DNA from: Pseudomonas putida
GTDB taxonomy: Bacteria > Pseudomonadota > Gammaproteobacteria > Pseudomonadales > Pseudomonadaceae
Length of the DNA stretch: 64,000 bases
NCBI RefSeq assembly: GCF_028682455.1
Contig: NZ_JANHLD010000002.1
Coordinates: forward strand, 1,302,001-1,366,000
Direction: 5' to 3'
Position 1 is the first letter of the stretch, and each line of letters begins with the position of its first letter. Made by a program: the position numbers and the translations under genes. Shown here in pieces: positions 1 through 8,736 of the stretch. A model generated the notes under the pieces. That model did no database searches. It was not told where the DNA came from and saw only the letters and a list, made by a program, of their open reading frames with translations.

Positions 1-94
1 GTAACAGCATCATCCTGCGCATGATAAATGCCCCAAGGGGTTATTCATTCAGAATAGCGCCGGGTGGGTCGCTTGGCTGCCCGATTCATGCCCC

Positions 95-868
95 CTACGT
101 CCACCCTTCAAGACGCATGGTTGCGCGCACCAGGCGTTGCTCCTCCAGTTCGATCTCCTTGAGGTTGTCGCGGATGCCGTTGATGTGTTCGCGCGCGGCG
201 CGCTGCGCTTGCTCGGGCAGGCGCTCGATGACCGCGTGATAGAGACGTGCGTGCTGGCGGTCGATCTGGCGTTTTTGCTTGGGCCGGTGGTAGAGGTTGT
301 TGACCGAGGCGAACACGGTGCTGAGCATCAGGTCGGTCAACGACTGCAGCGTGTGCAGCAACACCGGATTGTGCGAGGCCTCGCAAATCGCCAGGTGGAA
401 GGCATGATCAAGACGGGCATGTTCACGCGGGTCGAGCGATTCCGCCTGGCTGTGAGCGGCGAGCATCTCTTCGTAGCGGCGGGTCAGCAGGACGAAGTCT
501 GCATCGGTTCCGCGCAAGGCCGCCAGACGCGCTGACTCGGCCTCCAGCAGCACCCGTACCTCCAGCAGGTCAAAGAGCGTGCGCGGCTGCGAATTGAACA
601 GGTGCATCAGCGGACTGGCATTGGGCGGACCGTTCAGTGTGGCAACCCGCGAATCGCGGCCCTGGACCGTCTCGATAATGCCGCGCCCGCGCAGCACCTT
701 CAGCCCTTCACGCAGGGCCGAACGGGATATTCCCAGCTTTTGGCAAAGGCGACGCTCCGAAGGCAGTGCCTGGCCGACCTTGAGCACACCGTCGACGATC
801 AATCGCTCAACCCGCTCGGCCACCACATCGCTCACCTGGCGACGCTTGCCGGATGTCTCTTCATGCAT
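95..868 (-). CDS. glcC: GlcC, GntR/FadR-family regulator of the glycolate operon
   Basis: Transcriptional regulator that in E. coli activates glcDEFGB in response to glycolate. A GntR winged helix occupies about residues 5-75 (PSERRLCQKLGISRSALREG is the recognition region), followed by an FCD ligand domain with conserved D/H residues (LDHAFHLAICEASHN). It matches remembered E. coli GlcC along its length and is about the same size (257 versus 254 aa). The open frame runs upstream to a TTG at 886, but the ATG at 868 has a clear GGAGG (877-881) eight bases before it, so I start there. It is divergent from glcD; two matching palindromes lie between them, one overlapping its own leader, which suggests autoregulation. 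Confidence 0.95.
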   Translation of the reverse strand: MHEETSGKRRQVSDVVAERVERLIVDGVLKVGQALPSERRLCQKLGISRSALREGLKVLRGRGIIETVQGRDSRVATLNGPPNASPLMHLFNSQPRTLFDLLEVRVLLEAESARLAALRGTDADFVLLTRRYEEMLAAHSQAESLDPREHARLDHAFHLAICEASHNPVLLHTLQSLTDLMLSTVFASVNNLYHRPKQKRQIDRQHARLYHAVIERLPEQAQRAAREHINGIRDNLKEIELEEQRLVRATMRLEGWT

Positions 869-885
869 GCCAAGCACCTCCGGCA

Positions 886-900
886 ACTGGTAGTACCAGT
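886..900. promoter_or_regulatory. Candidate GlcC operator 1
   Basis: The 15-base palindrome ACTGGTAGTACCAGT fits the TGGT-N3-ACCA form used by FadR/LldR/GlcC-type regulators. It lies just upstream of the glcC ribosome binding site, so binding could repress glcC. It shares its arms and the last two spacer bases with operator 2. Confidence 0.7.
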
Positions 901-993
901 ATTGATGGGTAACTCACCTGCCGCTCACTTTAGTTGCGGCACCCTTTCGTTATAAGGCATCTGGCATCCAATGACTGGCTTCGCGCCTGAAAA

Positions 994-1010
994 AACTGGT
1001 CGTACCAGTT
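994..1010. promoter_or_regulatory. Candidate GlcC operator 2
   Basis: AACTGGTCGTACCAGTT has 7-base arms and a 3-base spacer. It lies 111 bases before the glcD start and about 108 bases (centre to centre) from operator 1. Two like-spaced sites in a divergent promoter suit cooperative control of glcC and glcDEF. Confidence 0.7.
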
Positions 1011-1120
1011 CATGAAGCGATAGACGACGGTCGTTCAACGCTCTACACCTAACCCATAACAAGCGGATCGGCTCGCTACCGGTGCTGCACACAAGAACAA
1101 CGTCAAGCGAGAAGCCTGCC

Positions 1121-2620
1121 ATGAGTATTCTGTACGACGAGCGCATCGACGGGGCACTGCCCAAGGTCGACAAGGCCGCCCTGTTGGCTGAACTGCGTGA
1201 GCAACTGCCGGACATGCAAGTGCTGCACGCTCAGGAAGACCTCAAACCCTACGAATGCGACGGGCTCTCTGCCTACACCACCACGCCGATGCTGGTGGTA
1301 TTGCCCGAGCGCATCGAGCACGTGGAGCGACTGCTCAAGCTCTGTTATCAACGCAAAGTACCAGTGGTGGCGCGGGGAGCCGGCACGGGCCTGTCGGGCG
1401 GTGCATTGCCTGTGACCCAGGGCGTCCTGCTGGTAATGGCGCGCTTCAAGCAGATTCTCGAGATCAACCCAGAGGGGCGTTATGCCCGCGTGCAGCCAGG
1501 CGTACGCAACCTGGCGATATCCCAGGCAGCCGCGCCTTACGGCCTGTATTACGCACCGGACCCATCCTCGCAGATAGCCTGTTCGATCGGCGGTAACGTC
1601 GCCGAGAACGCCGGGGGCGTGCACTGTCTGAAATACGGCCTGACCGTACACAACCTGCTCAAGGTAGACATTCTCACCATCGAAGGTGAGCGCATGACCC
1701 TGGGTAGCGATGCCCTGGACTCGCCCGGCTTCGACCTGCTCGCCTTGTTCACAGGCTCCGAAGGCATGCTTGGGATCATCACCGAGGTCACGGTCAAGCT
1801 GCTGCCCAAGCCGCAGGTGGCCAAGGTGTTGTTGGCAAGCTTCGACTCCGTGGAAAAAGCCGGGCGAGCGGTGGGTGAAATCATTGCCGCTGGCATCATT
1901 CCAGGTGGCCTGGAGATGATGGACAACCTGGCGATTCGCGCCGCTGAAGACTTTATTCACGCCGGCTACCCGGTGGAAGCCGAGGCCATCCTGCTGTGCG
2001 AACTCGATGGGGTGGAAGCCGACGTGCATGACGAGTGCGAGCGTGTCGGCACGGTACTGGACAAGGCCGGCGCCACCGAGGTGCGCATGGCCCGCGACGA
2101 GGTCGAGCGCGTCAAGTTCTGGGCCGGGCGCAAGAATGCCTTCCCGGCCGTCGGACGCATCTCGCCGGACTACTACTGCATGGATGGCACCATCCCGCGG
2201 CGCGAGCTGCCCGGTGTGCTCAGGGGTATCCGCGAGCTGTCCGAAGCATTCGGCCTGCGTGTGGCCAACGTGTTCCATGCCGGTGACGGCAACATGCATC
2301 CCTTGATTCTGTTCGACGCCAATCAGCCCGGCGAACTGGAGCGTGCCGAGGCGCTGGGCGGCAAGATCCTCGAGCTCTGCGTCAAGGTGGGCGGCAGCAT
2401 CACCGGCGAGCACGGCGTGGGCCGCGAGAAGATCAACCAGATGTGCGTGCAATTCAACAGCGATGAGCTGACCCTGTTCCACGCGGTGAAAGCAGCCTTC
2501 GATCCGAGCGGCCTGCTCAACCCCGGCAAGAACATACCCACCCTGCACCGCTGCGCCGAATTCGGTGCCGTGCACGTCCATCACGGCCAGCTGCCCTTCC
2601 CTGACCTGGAGCGTTTCTAA
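1121..2620 (+). CDS. glcD: Glycolate oxidase FAD subunit GlcD
   Basis: Catalytic flavin subunit of the membrane-associated glycolate oxidase, converting glycolate to glyoxylate. It has an FAD-binding PCMH domain (VARGAGTGLSGGALP, then PDPSSQIACSIGGNVAENAGG) and a C-terminal FAD-oxidase domain with NVFHAGDGNMHP and GEHGVGREKI. From the ATG at 1121 it is 499 aa, the E. coli length, and starts MSILYDER like the E. coli protein. The longer frame from 1082 adds 13 unlikely residues. glcE follows with a one-base overlap (TAATG). Confidence 0.97.
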   Translation: MSILYDERIDGALPKVDKAALLAELREQLPDMQVLHAQEDLKPYECDGLSAYTTTPMLVVLPERIEHVERLLKLCYQRKVPVVARGAGTGLSGGALPVTQGVLLVMARFKQILEINPEGRYARVQPGVRNLAISQAAAPYGLYYAPDPSSQIACSIGGNVAENAGGVHCLKYGLTVHNLLKVDILTIEGERMTLGSDALDSPGFDLLALFTGSEGMLGIITEVTVKLLPKPQVAKVLLASFDSVEKAGRAVGEIIAAGIIPGGLEMMDNLAIRAAEDFIHAGYPVEAEAILLCELDGVEADVHDECERVGTVLDKAGATEVRMARDEVERVKFWAGRKNAFPAVGRISPDYYCMDGTIPRRELPGVLRGIRELSEAFGLRVANVFHAGDGNMHPLILFDANQPGELERAEALGGKILELCVKVGGSITGEHGVGREKINQMCVQFNSDELTLFHAVKAAFDPSGLLNPGKNIPTLHRCAEFGAVHVHHGQLPFPDLERF

Positions 2621-3684
2621 TGGTTATGCAGCATGACTGCGACGCCAGTGCGGCACTTCTCGACCACGTCAAGCACGCCCTCGACCGCTCGACGCCACTG
2701 CGCATTCAGGGGGGCAACAGCAAAGCGTTTCTCGGACGCAACGTTGAAGGCGAAGTGCTCGATACCCGGGCCCATCGCGGCATCGTCAGCTATGACCCGA
2801 CCGAGTTGGTGATCACCGCCCGCGCCGGCACGCCATTGGCCGAGCTGGACGCCTTGCTGGACGCAGCCGGGCAGATGCTCACCTGTGAGCCCGCGCTGCA
2901 TGGCAATGCCGCGACCCTCGGCGGGATGCTCGCTACGGGCCTCTCAGGCCCGCGGCGACCTTGGTCCGGCGCGGTTCGCGATCTGGTGCTGGGTACCCGC
3001 TTGATCACCGGCACGGGCAAGCACCTGCGCTTTGGTGGCGAGGTCATGAAGAACGTGGCCGGCTACGACCTTTCGCGCCTGCTGGCCGGTAGCTTTGGCT
3101 GCCTGGGGGTGATTACCGAGGTGTCGTTGAAAGTGCTGCCCAAGCCGCGCCAGTGCCTCAGCCTGCGCCTGGAGATGGACAGCGCCATGGCCCTGCGCAA
3201 GCTCGCCGAGTGGGGCCAGCAACCCCTGCCACTGAGCGCTGCCAGTCATGATGGCCGGGCCTTGCACCTGCGCCTGGAAGGGGGCGAAGGCTCGGTGATG
3301 GCCGCCCGCGAGCACCTCGGCGGTGAACTGATCGAGCGCGCGTACTGGGCCGACCTGCGTGAGCAACGCCTGGAATTCTTCGCCAGCCCGCTCCCGCTGT
3401 GGCGCTTGTCGGTTCCAACCAATACTAGCGTGCTGGTACTGCCCGGGGAGCAACTGATCGACTGGGGTGGCGCGCAGCGCTGGTTGAAGTCCGATGCCGA
3501 TGCCGCGCAGATCCGCCAGATCGCCGCCGATGTCGGCGGGCACGCTACCTGCTTCACCGCCGGCCACTGCGACAGCCCGTTCCATCCGCTGGCCCCGCCA
3601 CTGCTGCGCTACCACCGGCAGCTGAAATCCCAGCTCGACCCCCAGGGTATCTTCAACCCTGGCCGCCTGTATGCCGAGGTGTAG
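2620..3684 (+). CDS. glcE: Glycolate oxidase FAD-binding subunit GlcE
   Basis: Second flavin-binding subunit of glycolate oxidase. A PCMH-type FAD-binding half is visible (QGGNSKAFLG; GPRRPWSGAVRD; GGEVMKNVAGYDLSRL), with a short C-terminal domain ending FNPGRLYAEV, as in E. coli GlcE (350 aa; here 354). The start ATG shares a base with the glcD stop codon, so the two are probably translationally coupled. An alternative ATG lies two codons in. Confidence 0.95.
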   Translation: MVMQHDCDASAALLDHVKHALDRSTPLRIQGGNSKAFLGRNVEGEVLDTRAHRGIVSYDPTELVITARAGTPLAELDALLDAAGQMLTCEPALHGNAATLGGMLATGLSGPRRPWSGAVRDLVLGTRLITGTGKHLRFGGEVMKNVAGYDLSRLLAGSFGCLGVITEVSLKVLPKPRQCLSLRLEMDSAMALRKLAEWGQQPLPLSAASHDGRALHLRLEGGEGSVMAAREHLGGELIERAYWADLREQRLEFFASPLPLWRLSVPTNTSVLVLPGEQLIDWGGAQRWLKSDADAAQIRQIAADVGGHATCFTAGHCDSPFHPLAPPLLRYHRQLKSQLDPQGIFNPGRLYAEV

Positions 3685-3686
3685 CC

Positions 3687-4904
3687 GTGCAGACCCATCT
3701 GAGTGAATACGCCAAGCAACTGCCGCGCGCCGAGGAAGCCGAACGCATCTTGCGTAGCTGCGTGCATTGCGGTTTCTGCAACGCCACCTGCCCGACCTAC
3801 CAACTGATTGGCGACGAACTCGACGGCCCGCGCGGGCGCATCTATCTGATCAAGCAAGTGCTGGAGGGCAACGACGTCACCGCCAAGACCCAACTGCACC
3901 TGGATCGCTGTCTGAGCTGCCGCAACTGTGAATCCACCTGTCCATCGGGCGTGCAGTACCACAACTTGCTGGATATCGGCCGCGCCGTGGTCGATGCCGC
4001 CGTGCCCCGCCCGCTGGCGCAACGCGCGATGCGTGACAGCCTGCGTGTCGTGGTGCCGCATGCCGCACTATTCAAAGGCTTGATCCAGGTCGGCCAGGTG
4101 TTCCGTCCACTGTTGCCTGACCACTGGCAGGCCAAATTGCCGCGCACGTCCGTTGCCGCCAAGCCACGCCCGGCCCCCCGCCATGCGCGCCGTGTGCTGA
4201 TGCTCGAGGGCTGCGTGCAGCCAGGCCTTGCCCCCAACACCAATGCCGCCGCGGCGCGGGTTCTCGACCGCCTTGGAATCAGCGTCACGCCGATCCAGCA
4301 GGTCGGTTGCTGCGGTGCGGTGGACTATCATCTGAACGCCCATGAGCAAGGCTTGCAGCGTGCGCGGCAGAACATCGATGCCTGGTGGCCCGCCATCGAA
4401 CAAGGCGCCGAAGCCATCGTGCAAACCGCCAGCGGTTGCGGTGCCTTCGTCAAGGACTACGCCCAACTGCTGGCGCAAGACCTGGCCTACGCCGACAAGG
4501 CCCGGCGCGTCAGTACCCTGGCCAAGGACCTGGTCGAGGTGCTCGGCGCCGAACCACTGGAGCAACTCGGTGTACGCACCGATCTGCGCCTGGCGTTCCA
4601 TTGCCCCTGCACCCTGCAGCATGCACAGAAGCTCGGCGGCGCGGTAGAGGGCGTGCTCACTCGCCTCGGTTTCGCGCTCACCGCTGTACCCGACAGCCAC
4701 CTGTGCTGCGGTTCGGCCGGGACCTATTCGTTGACCCAGCCGGTGCTTTCCAGGCAGCTGCGCGACAACAAGCTCGATGCTCTGGAAAGCGGCAAGCCGG
4801 CGGTGATCGCCACGGCCAACATCGGCTGCCAAACCCACCTCGACGGCGCCAGTCGCACGCCGGTGCGGCACTGGATCGAACTGGTCGAAGAAGCCCTGGG
4901 TTAA
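3687..4904 (+). CDS. glcF: Glycolate oxidase iron-sulfur subunit GlcF
   Basis: Iron-sulfur subunit passing electrons from the GlcD/GlcE flavins towards the membrane quinone pool. Two ferredoxin-like cluster motifs are near the N-terminus (CVHCGFCNATCP and CLSCRNCESTCP). Two CCG domains follow (VGCCGAVDYHLNAHEQG; LCCGSAGTYSLTQP). It is 405 aa with a GTG start two bases after glcE. In other Pseudomonas and in E. coli glcG and usually glcB come next; here neither follows. Confidence 0.95.
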   Translation: MQTHLSEYAKQLPRAEEAERILRSCVHCGFCNATCPTYQLIGDELDGPRGRIYLIKQVLEGNDVTAKTQLHLDRCLSCRNCESTCPSGVQYHNLLDIGRAVVDAAVPRPLAQRAMRDSLRVVVPHAALFKGLIQVGQVFRPLLPDHWQAKLPRTSVAAKPRPAPRHARRVLMLEGCVQPGLAPNTNAAAARVLDRLGISVTPIQQVGCCGAVDYHLNAHEQGLQRARQNIDAWWPAIEQGAEAIVQTASGCGAFVKDYAQLLAQDLAYADKARRVSTLAKDLVEVLGAEPLEQLGVRTDLRLAFHCPCTLQHAQKLGGAVEGVLTRLGFALTAVPDSHLCCGSAGTYSLTQPVLSRQLRDNKLDALESGKPAVIATANIGCQTHLDGASRTPVRHWIELVEEALG

Positions 4905-5099
4905 TTGGACCCTCGACAGCGAAGGGCACAACATTCCCGGAGGATAAGAGACTGACTTGCAAAGAGATGTATTAGTTACCTATTTGTAACGCCTGGATAA
5001 TGGAGGTAGGTTGCCGGTGTAAACCAGCGGTAACTGCTGACACTGGAAGTCTGGCATGGTTTTCTCGACGCTCAATAACTCCAACCACTTGGTACTGCC
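4905..5099 (+). other. Gap after glcF with an unused ribosome binding site
   Basis: No gene is visible in these 195 bases. A strong GGAGG sits at 4939-4943 about 35 bases after glcF, where glcG would be expected to begin, but only a 7-codon frame from a CTG follows. This may be the scar of a deletion that removed glcG and later genes. Confidence 0.4.
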
Positions 5100-5684
5100 A
5101 TGCGTTTCATTGAAAAATATCCCCAGCGTGCCTCCCCCCTCACGCTTGTATTGAACGAAGACAAAGAGTTCCCTCCTGAACATGATCACTCCGCAATGAA
5201 TTTCTCATTGACTACCGAGTGGCGCGAGGATGTTGCGGCGGGTCGTTGCTCCATCTACAGGGAGCCCGACGGCAGCGACTACATGCTGATCTCCGCACTG
5301 TACGTCGAAGGCAATGAAAACAACCCCACCAAAAATAACCCAAACCAATATGTCGGGCTGGGGCAGCTTTTGGTTTTCGCGGCGATGAAATTCGGCTATG
5401 AGCAGAATGTGCGGACCACCCTGCTGTCACCGCTTACCGGGAGCGAAGGATTTTATATAAAAATGGGGTTTTATCCGAAAGTGACGGGCAATCCAAACAG
5501 AATGACAAATGCAAGTCACTTACCCCTATCGCACAGAGGAAAATTAAATCCAAAGTGGGTAGGCCAATTTGCTCAAGCCTCATTTATAAACAAGGATTTC
5601 CGAGGCTCGACGTGGGCCGGAAGTACGCCTCTCATTTACCTCAAGCTCAAAGAAAACATCATGAAGGCCTGGGCGATTGGATAA
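5100..5684 (+). CDS. GNAT-like protein of unknown substrate
   Basis: 194-aa protein not recognised as a named gene. Its middle resembles the acetyl-CoA binding part of GNAT acyltransferases: a strand (YMLISALYVEGNE), a Gly-rich turn and helix (VGLGQLLVFAAMKFG), then SEGFYIKMGF, the typical FYxKxGF of GNAT motif B. The last third is AT-richer than its neighbours. There is no clear ribosome binding site before the ATG at 5100, so the start may lie a little downstream. It stands alone between glcF and the arsenic operon; the GNAT assignment is inference. Confidence 0.55.
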   Translation: MRFIEKYPQRASPLTLVLNEDKEFPPEHDHSAMNFSLTTEWREDVAAGRCSIYREPDGSDYMLISALYVEGNENNPTKNNPNQYVGLGQLLVFAAMKFGYEQNVRTTLLSPLTGSEGFYIKMGFYPKVTGNPNRMTNASHLPLSHRGKLNPKWVGQFAQASFINKDFRGSTWAGSTPLIYLKLKENIMKAWAIG

Positions 5685-5828
5685 AAAGGGGGAGCCACCT
5701 CGATGCTCGCTGCTTGAAAACCTTGTAGGGGTCGAACAACGCCAGGAATGTCGACGCCAGGGCGCCACGACAGTCACCTTTCGGCCAGAAGTGGTCGTTC
5801 ACCCGCAAACGACTTGCCCATTACATAT

Positions 5829-5844
5829 GAATATCCGTATATTC
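5829..5844. promoter_or_regulatory. Candidate ArsR operator and promoter
   Basis: GAATATCCGTATATTC is an inverted repeat with 6-base arms, 29 bases before the arsR GTG. A TTGCCC / TATATT pair about 18 bases apart can be read across it, so bound ArsR would cover the -10 box. This fits autorepression relieved by arsenite. Confidence 0.55.
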
Positions 5845-5872
5845 GACTATCCACATTCATAGGACGCATAGC

Positions 5873-6220
5873 GTGATCACGCCTCCTGAAGTATTCAAAA
5901 GCCTGGCCGACGAAACTCGCGCCCGCGCCACCTTACTGATTGCCAACCAAGGTGAGCTTTGCGTTTGCGAACTGATGTGTGCCCTCGACGACAGCCAGCC
6001 GAAGGTCAGTCGCCACCTTGCCCAACTGCGCAGCAGCGGCCTGCTGCTGGATCGCCGCCAGGGACAGTGGGTTTACTACCGCCTCAATCCGGATCTTCCT
6101 GCCTGGGTGCACGAGATGCTGCAAGTGACATTGCTGGCCAACGCGCAATGGCTACAGAACAACGCTTCCCGCCTGCAGAACATGGACGGGCGCCCTGTCC
6201 GCGATACTGCCTGCTGCTGA
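5873..6220 (+). CDS. arsR: ArsR arsenite-responsive repressor
   Basis: Winged-helix repressor of the ArsR/SmtB family, 115 aa. The metalloid-binding ELCVCEL motif is at about residues 28-34, followed by the recognition helix (DSQPKVSRHLAQLRSSGLL) and the wing (RRQGQWVYYRL). The C-terminus carries a further Cys pair (TACC). The start is a GTG with AGGA eight bases before it, which is usual for this Pseudomonas clade. It heads arsR-arsC-arsH. Confidence 0.93.
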   Translation: MITPPEVFKSLADETRARATLLIANQGELCVCELMCALDDSQPKVSRHLAQLRSSGLLLDRRQGQWVYYRLNPDLPAWVHEMLQVTLLANAQWLQNNASRLQNMDGRPVRDTACC

Positions 6221-6292
6221 CCCATGCCAATGTAATCAGCTGCGACCCCGGTCCGGAAATCCTCTATCGGCCGCTTTGCCACGGAGTAATTC

Positions 6293-6763
6293 ATGCGAGT
6301 CCTATTCATGTGCACGGCCAACAGCTGCCGCAGCATCCTTTCAGAAGCCATGCTCAATCACCTGGCGCCACAGGGTTTCGAAGCGGTGAGCTCCGGGTGC
6401 ATTCCCAAAGGACAAGTGCTGCCCCGCAGCCTGACCACACTGCAGCAGGCCGGCATCTCCATCGAAGGCTTGAGCAGCAAGGGTAATGACGTCTTTGAAA
6501 ACAACCTGCCGGATATTGTCATTACCGTGTGCGACAAGGCCGCCGGCGAAAGCTGCCCGGTGTATTTCGGCCCCGCCGTGAAATCCCACTGGGGTCTGGA
6601 AGATCCATCCGATGTGGTGGGTGACGAAGCAGCGGTTGACGCTGCGTTCCGTGCCACACTGGCGCGCATCGAACAACGCTGCAACGCCTTCCTCGCCCTA
6701 CCCTTCGACAAGCTCAGCCGCGATGAACTCAAAAGCGAGTTGGACCAGATAGGCGCTCTTTGA
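6293..6763 (+). CDS. arsC: ArsC arsenate reductase, thioredoxin-linked LMW-phosphatase type
   Basis: Reduces arsenate to arsenite. The N-terminal P-loop CTANSCR matches the CX5R signature of low-molecular-weight phosphatases. Two further Cys (VCDKAAGESCP) fit the intramolecular disulfide relay of this class, and HWGLEDPSDV carries the general-acid Asp. It is 156 aa with GGAG six bases before the ATG. Its product normally leaves by ArsB or Acr3, but no efflux pump is present: only 72 bases separate it from arsR. Confidence 0.93.
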   Translation: MRVLFMCTANSCRSILSEAMLNHLAPQGFEAVSSGCIPKGQVLPRSLTTLQQAGISIEGLSSKGNDVFENNLPDIVITVCDKAAGESCPVYFGPAVKSHWGLEDPSDVVGDEAAVDAAFRATLARIEQRCNAFLALPFDKLSRDELKSELDQIGAL

Positions 6764-6775
6764 GCAGGAGGATAT

Positions 6776-7477
6776 ATGTCAGAACATTTGCCCAACCTCG
6801 ACCTTTCCCTGTTCGACGACGCACAGATCCCGCCTCGCACGGGCGATCACAAGCCGCGCATTCTGCTGCTTTATGGTTCGACTCGCGAACGCTCGTTCAG
6901 CCGTCTGCTGGTCGAAGAAGCCGCACGTCTGCTGCAGCACTTCGGCGCAGAAACCCGCATCTTCAACCCCTCCGGTTTACCACTGCCCGACGATGTACCA
7001 GTGGATCATCCCAAGGTGCAGGAACTACGTGATCTGGTGCTGTGGTCGGAAGGTCAGGTCTGGTGCTCGCCCGAACGGCATGGCGCGATGTCAGCCGTGT
7101 TCAAGGCGCAGATCGACTGGATACCCCTTGCGCTCGGTGCCATTCGCCCGACACAGGGCAAAACTCTGGCGGTGATGCAGGTCTGCGGAGGATCGCAGTC
7201 TTTCAACGTGGTCAATCAGCTGCGTGTGCTGGGTCGCTGGATGCGCATGTTCACCATCCCCAATCAATCCTCAGTGCCAAAGGCCTATATGGAGTTCGAC
7301 GAAGCTGGCCGGATGAAGCCCTCGGCGTTCTACGATCGAGTGGTCGACGTGATGGAGGAACTGGTGAAGTTCACCCTTCTGCTGCGCGACCGCCAGGATT
7401 TTCTGGTGGATCGCTACTCGGAACGCAAGGAAAGCGCCGAACAGCTCATGACGCGCGTGAACCAGCGTTCAATCTGA
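6776..7477 (+). CDS. arsH: ArsH NADPH-dependent FMN reductase
   Basis: Flavoprotein of the ArsH family, 233 aa, which oxidises trivalent organoarsenicals and reduces quinones or chromate with NADPH. The FMN-binding loop reads [30 protein letters not shown] and [16 protein letters not shown] are family hallmarks. A strong GGAGG precedes the ATG, 12 bases after arsC. It is the last gene of the operon. Confidence 0.93.
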   Translation: MSEHLPNLDLSLFDDAQIPPRTGDHKPRILLLYGSTRERSFSRLLVEEAARLLQHFGAETRIFNPSGLPLPDDVPVDHPKVQELRDLVLWSEGQVWCSPERHGAMSAVFKAQIDWIPLALGAIRPTQGKTLAVMQVCGGSQSFNVVNQLRVLGRWMRMFTIPNQSSVPKAYMEFDEAGRMKPSAFYDRVVDVMEELVKFTLLLRDRQDFLVDRYSERKESAEQLMTRVNQRSI

Positions 7478-7606
7478 GGTGAGGGTCAAACCCCCGTGAC
7501 GAGTTCCTCGGCTGCGCGTTTTATCTTAAAATAGCCGGTTGCCGAAAGAACCGTCATGGCCATAGCCATGAAGGGCTTTCATCCTTTACGAATAAGTGTG
7601 GTGAAG

Positions 7607-8518
7607 ATGAACAAGCCTTTCATTTCGCTGTGCCCTGAAATTACTCGGGCACACGCGCTGACGTTGATGGATTGGTTGGAGGATGAGCGCGTCACCTGCT
7701 ATCTGAGCGATTCGCGTCATGTCTCCCGCTCCATCGAGCAAGTCATCGACCGGACTCAATTGCCAATCCTGACCCATCTATTCAACCGGGGCGGCCGATT
7801 CTTCATGGCCTATGACCGGCATGACGCCCCCGTGGGCTTTGTTCGTCTCATCAAGACTGGCCCGAATTGCGAGATAGTGCTGGTCATCGGAGACAGCGAC
7901 AAATGGGGCCGTAACCTTGGCGCCAGTACGATCCGCGAAGGCATGAAACTGGCCTTCCTCGACATGCGGGCCGAGAAGCTCATCGCCAAGATCCACCCGG
8001 ACAACGCGCGCTCGCTGAAAGCCTTTCTGCGCAGCGGCTTTCTGCTTGAGAGCGAAACGCCGGCATTGAAGTCATTTTCCATGACGGCAGCGCGCTATCT
8101 GCGGTTCTTGCGTGAAGGTGCCACTAGCGACTCCACTGAGATCTACATCACTGAAATCGACAAGGCCAGGCTCGAGAGTCTAATCGCGCTCGAGCAAGGC
8201 CCGGCCGCGGTTGAACTCGAACATGAGCTTGAGCGAGCCATTGTCGTCAAGCCGCAGCAGGTGGCGCGCAATGTCGTCACGATGAACTCGCGGGCCTTGC
8301 TGCAGCTGGACGACGAAGAGATCGAAGTGGCGCTGGTCTACCCTGAAGACGCGGACAGCAGCGCCGGGAAGTATTCCGTGTGTTCCGACATCGGCGCCGC
8401 CATTCTGGGCTACCAGGAGGGGGACGCCATCGACTGGCGAATTTCTGACCGGACCCGCCGGATCGGGATCAGGAAAGTGCTTTACCAGCCGGAGGCCGCG
8501 GGCGATTACCACCTGTAA
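7607..8518 (+). CDS. GNAT acetyltransferase fused to an Rnk/GreA-type domain
   Basis: Two-domain protein. Residues about 1-165 form a GNAT domain (GFVRLIKTG; GDSDKWGRNLGASTIREGMKLAF; NARSLKAFLRSGF). Residues about 175-300 resemble Rnk, the nucleoside-diphosphate-kinase regulator related to the GreA/GreB C-terminal domain (VTMNSRALLQLDDEEIEVALVYP, SVCSDIGAAILGYQEGDAIDWRI). I prefer the ATG at 7607 (MNKPFISL); the frame is open to an ATG at 7556. Rnk proteins bind RNA polymerase, so a tie between acetylation and transcription is possible, but the target is unknown. Confidence 0.8.
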   Translation: MNKPFISLCPEITRAHALTLMDWLEDERVTCYLSDSRHVSRSIEQVIDRTQLPILTHLFNRGGRFFMAYDRHDAPVGFVRLIKTGPNCEIVLVIGDSDKWGRNLGASTIREGMKLAFLDMRAEKLIAKIHPDNARSLKAFLRSGFLLESETPALKSFSMTAARYLRFLREGATSDSTEIYITEIDKARLESLIALEQGPAAVELEHELERAIVVKPQQVARNVVTMNSRALLQLDDEEIEVALVYPEDADSSAGKYSVCSDIGAAILGYQEGDAIDWRISDRTRRIGIRKVLYQPEAAGDYHL

Positions 8519-8549
8519 TTGCGCCTTTAGCTCAGTGTTCGTCCATCAG

Positions 8550-8580
8550 GCGCGAAGATCCCCAAAGGATGGGGTCGCGC
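8550..8580. terminator. Weak hairpin between convergent genes
   Basis: A GC-rich imperfect hairpin (GCGCGA...TCCCC / GGGGTCGCGC) lies in the 218-base gap between the converging GNAT-Rnk gene and the TonB receptor gene. It has no clear T-run, so the call is weak. Nothing else was recognised in the gap. Confidence 0.3.
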
Positions 8581-8736
8581 TTCCGTGCCTGAAGATGCCC
8601 GCCCAGTGGGTCTTTGCGGCACGCTTCGGTTCCAAAACTTTCGGATTGTCGCCTCGCTACAAGCCGCATTCTACAACGGTGCACCCTATGAGTTTTGGAA
8701 CCGATTTTCACCGCCTTTTCTGGCCGAGCCCTAGCA

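Noticed and set aside
1103..2584. 493-codon open frame on the minus strand across glcD
   Set aside because: It lies wholly antisense to a confidently identified gene; GC-rich Pseudomonas genes often leave such frames open. His/Gln-rich translation without domain features.
4951..4974. CTG-started 7-codon peptide after the orphan ribosome binding site
   Set aside because: Too short and no resemblance beyond chance to the start of GlcG.
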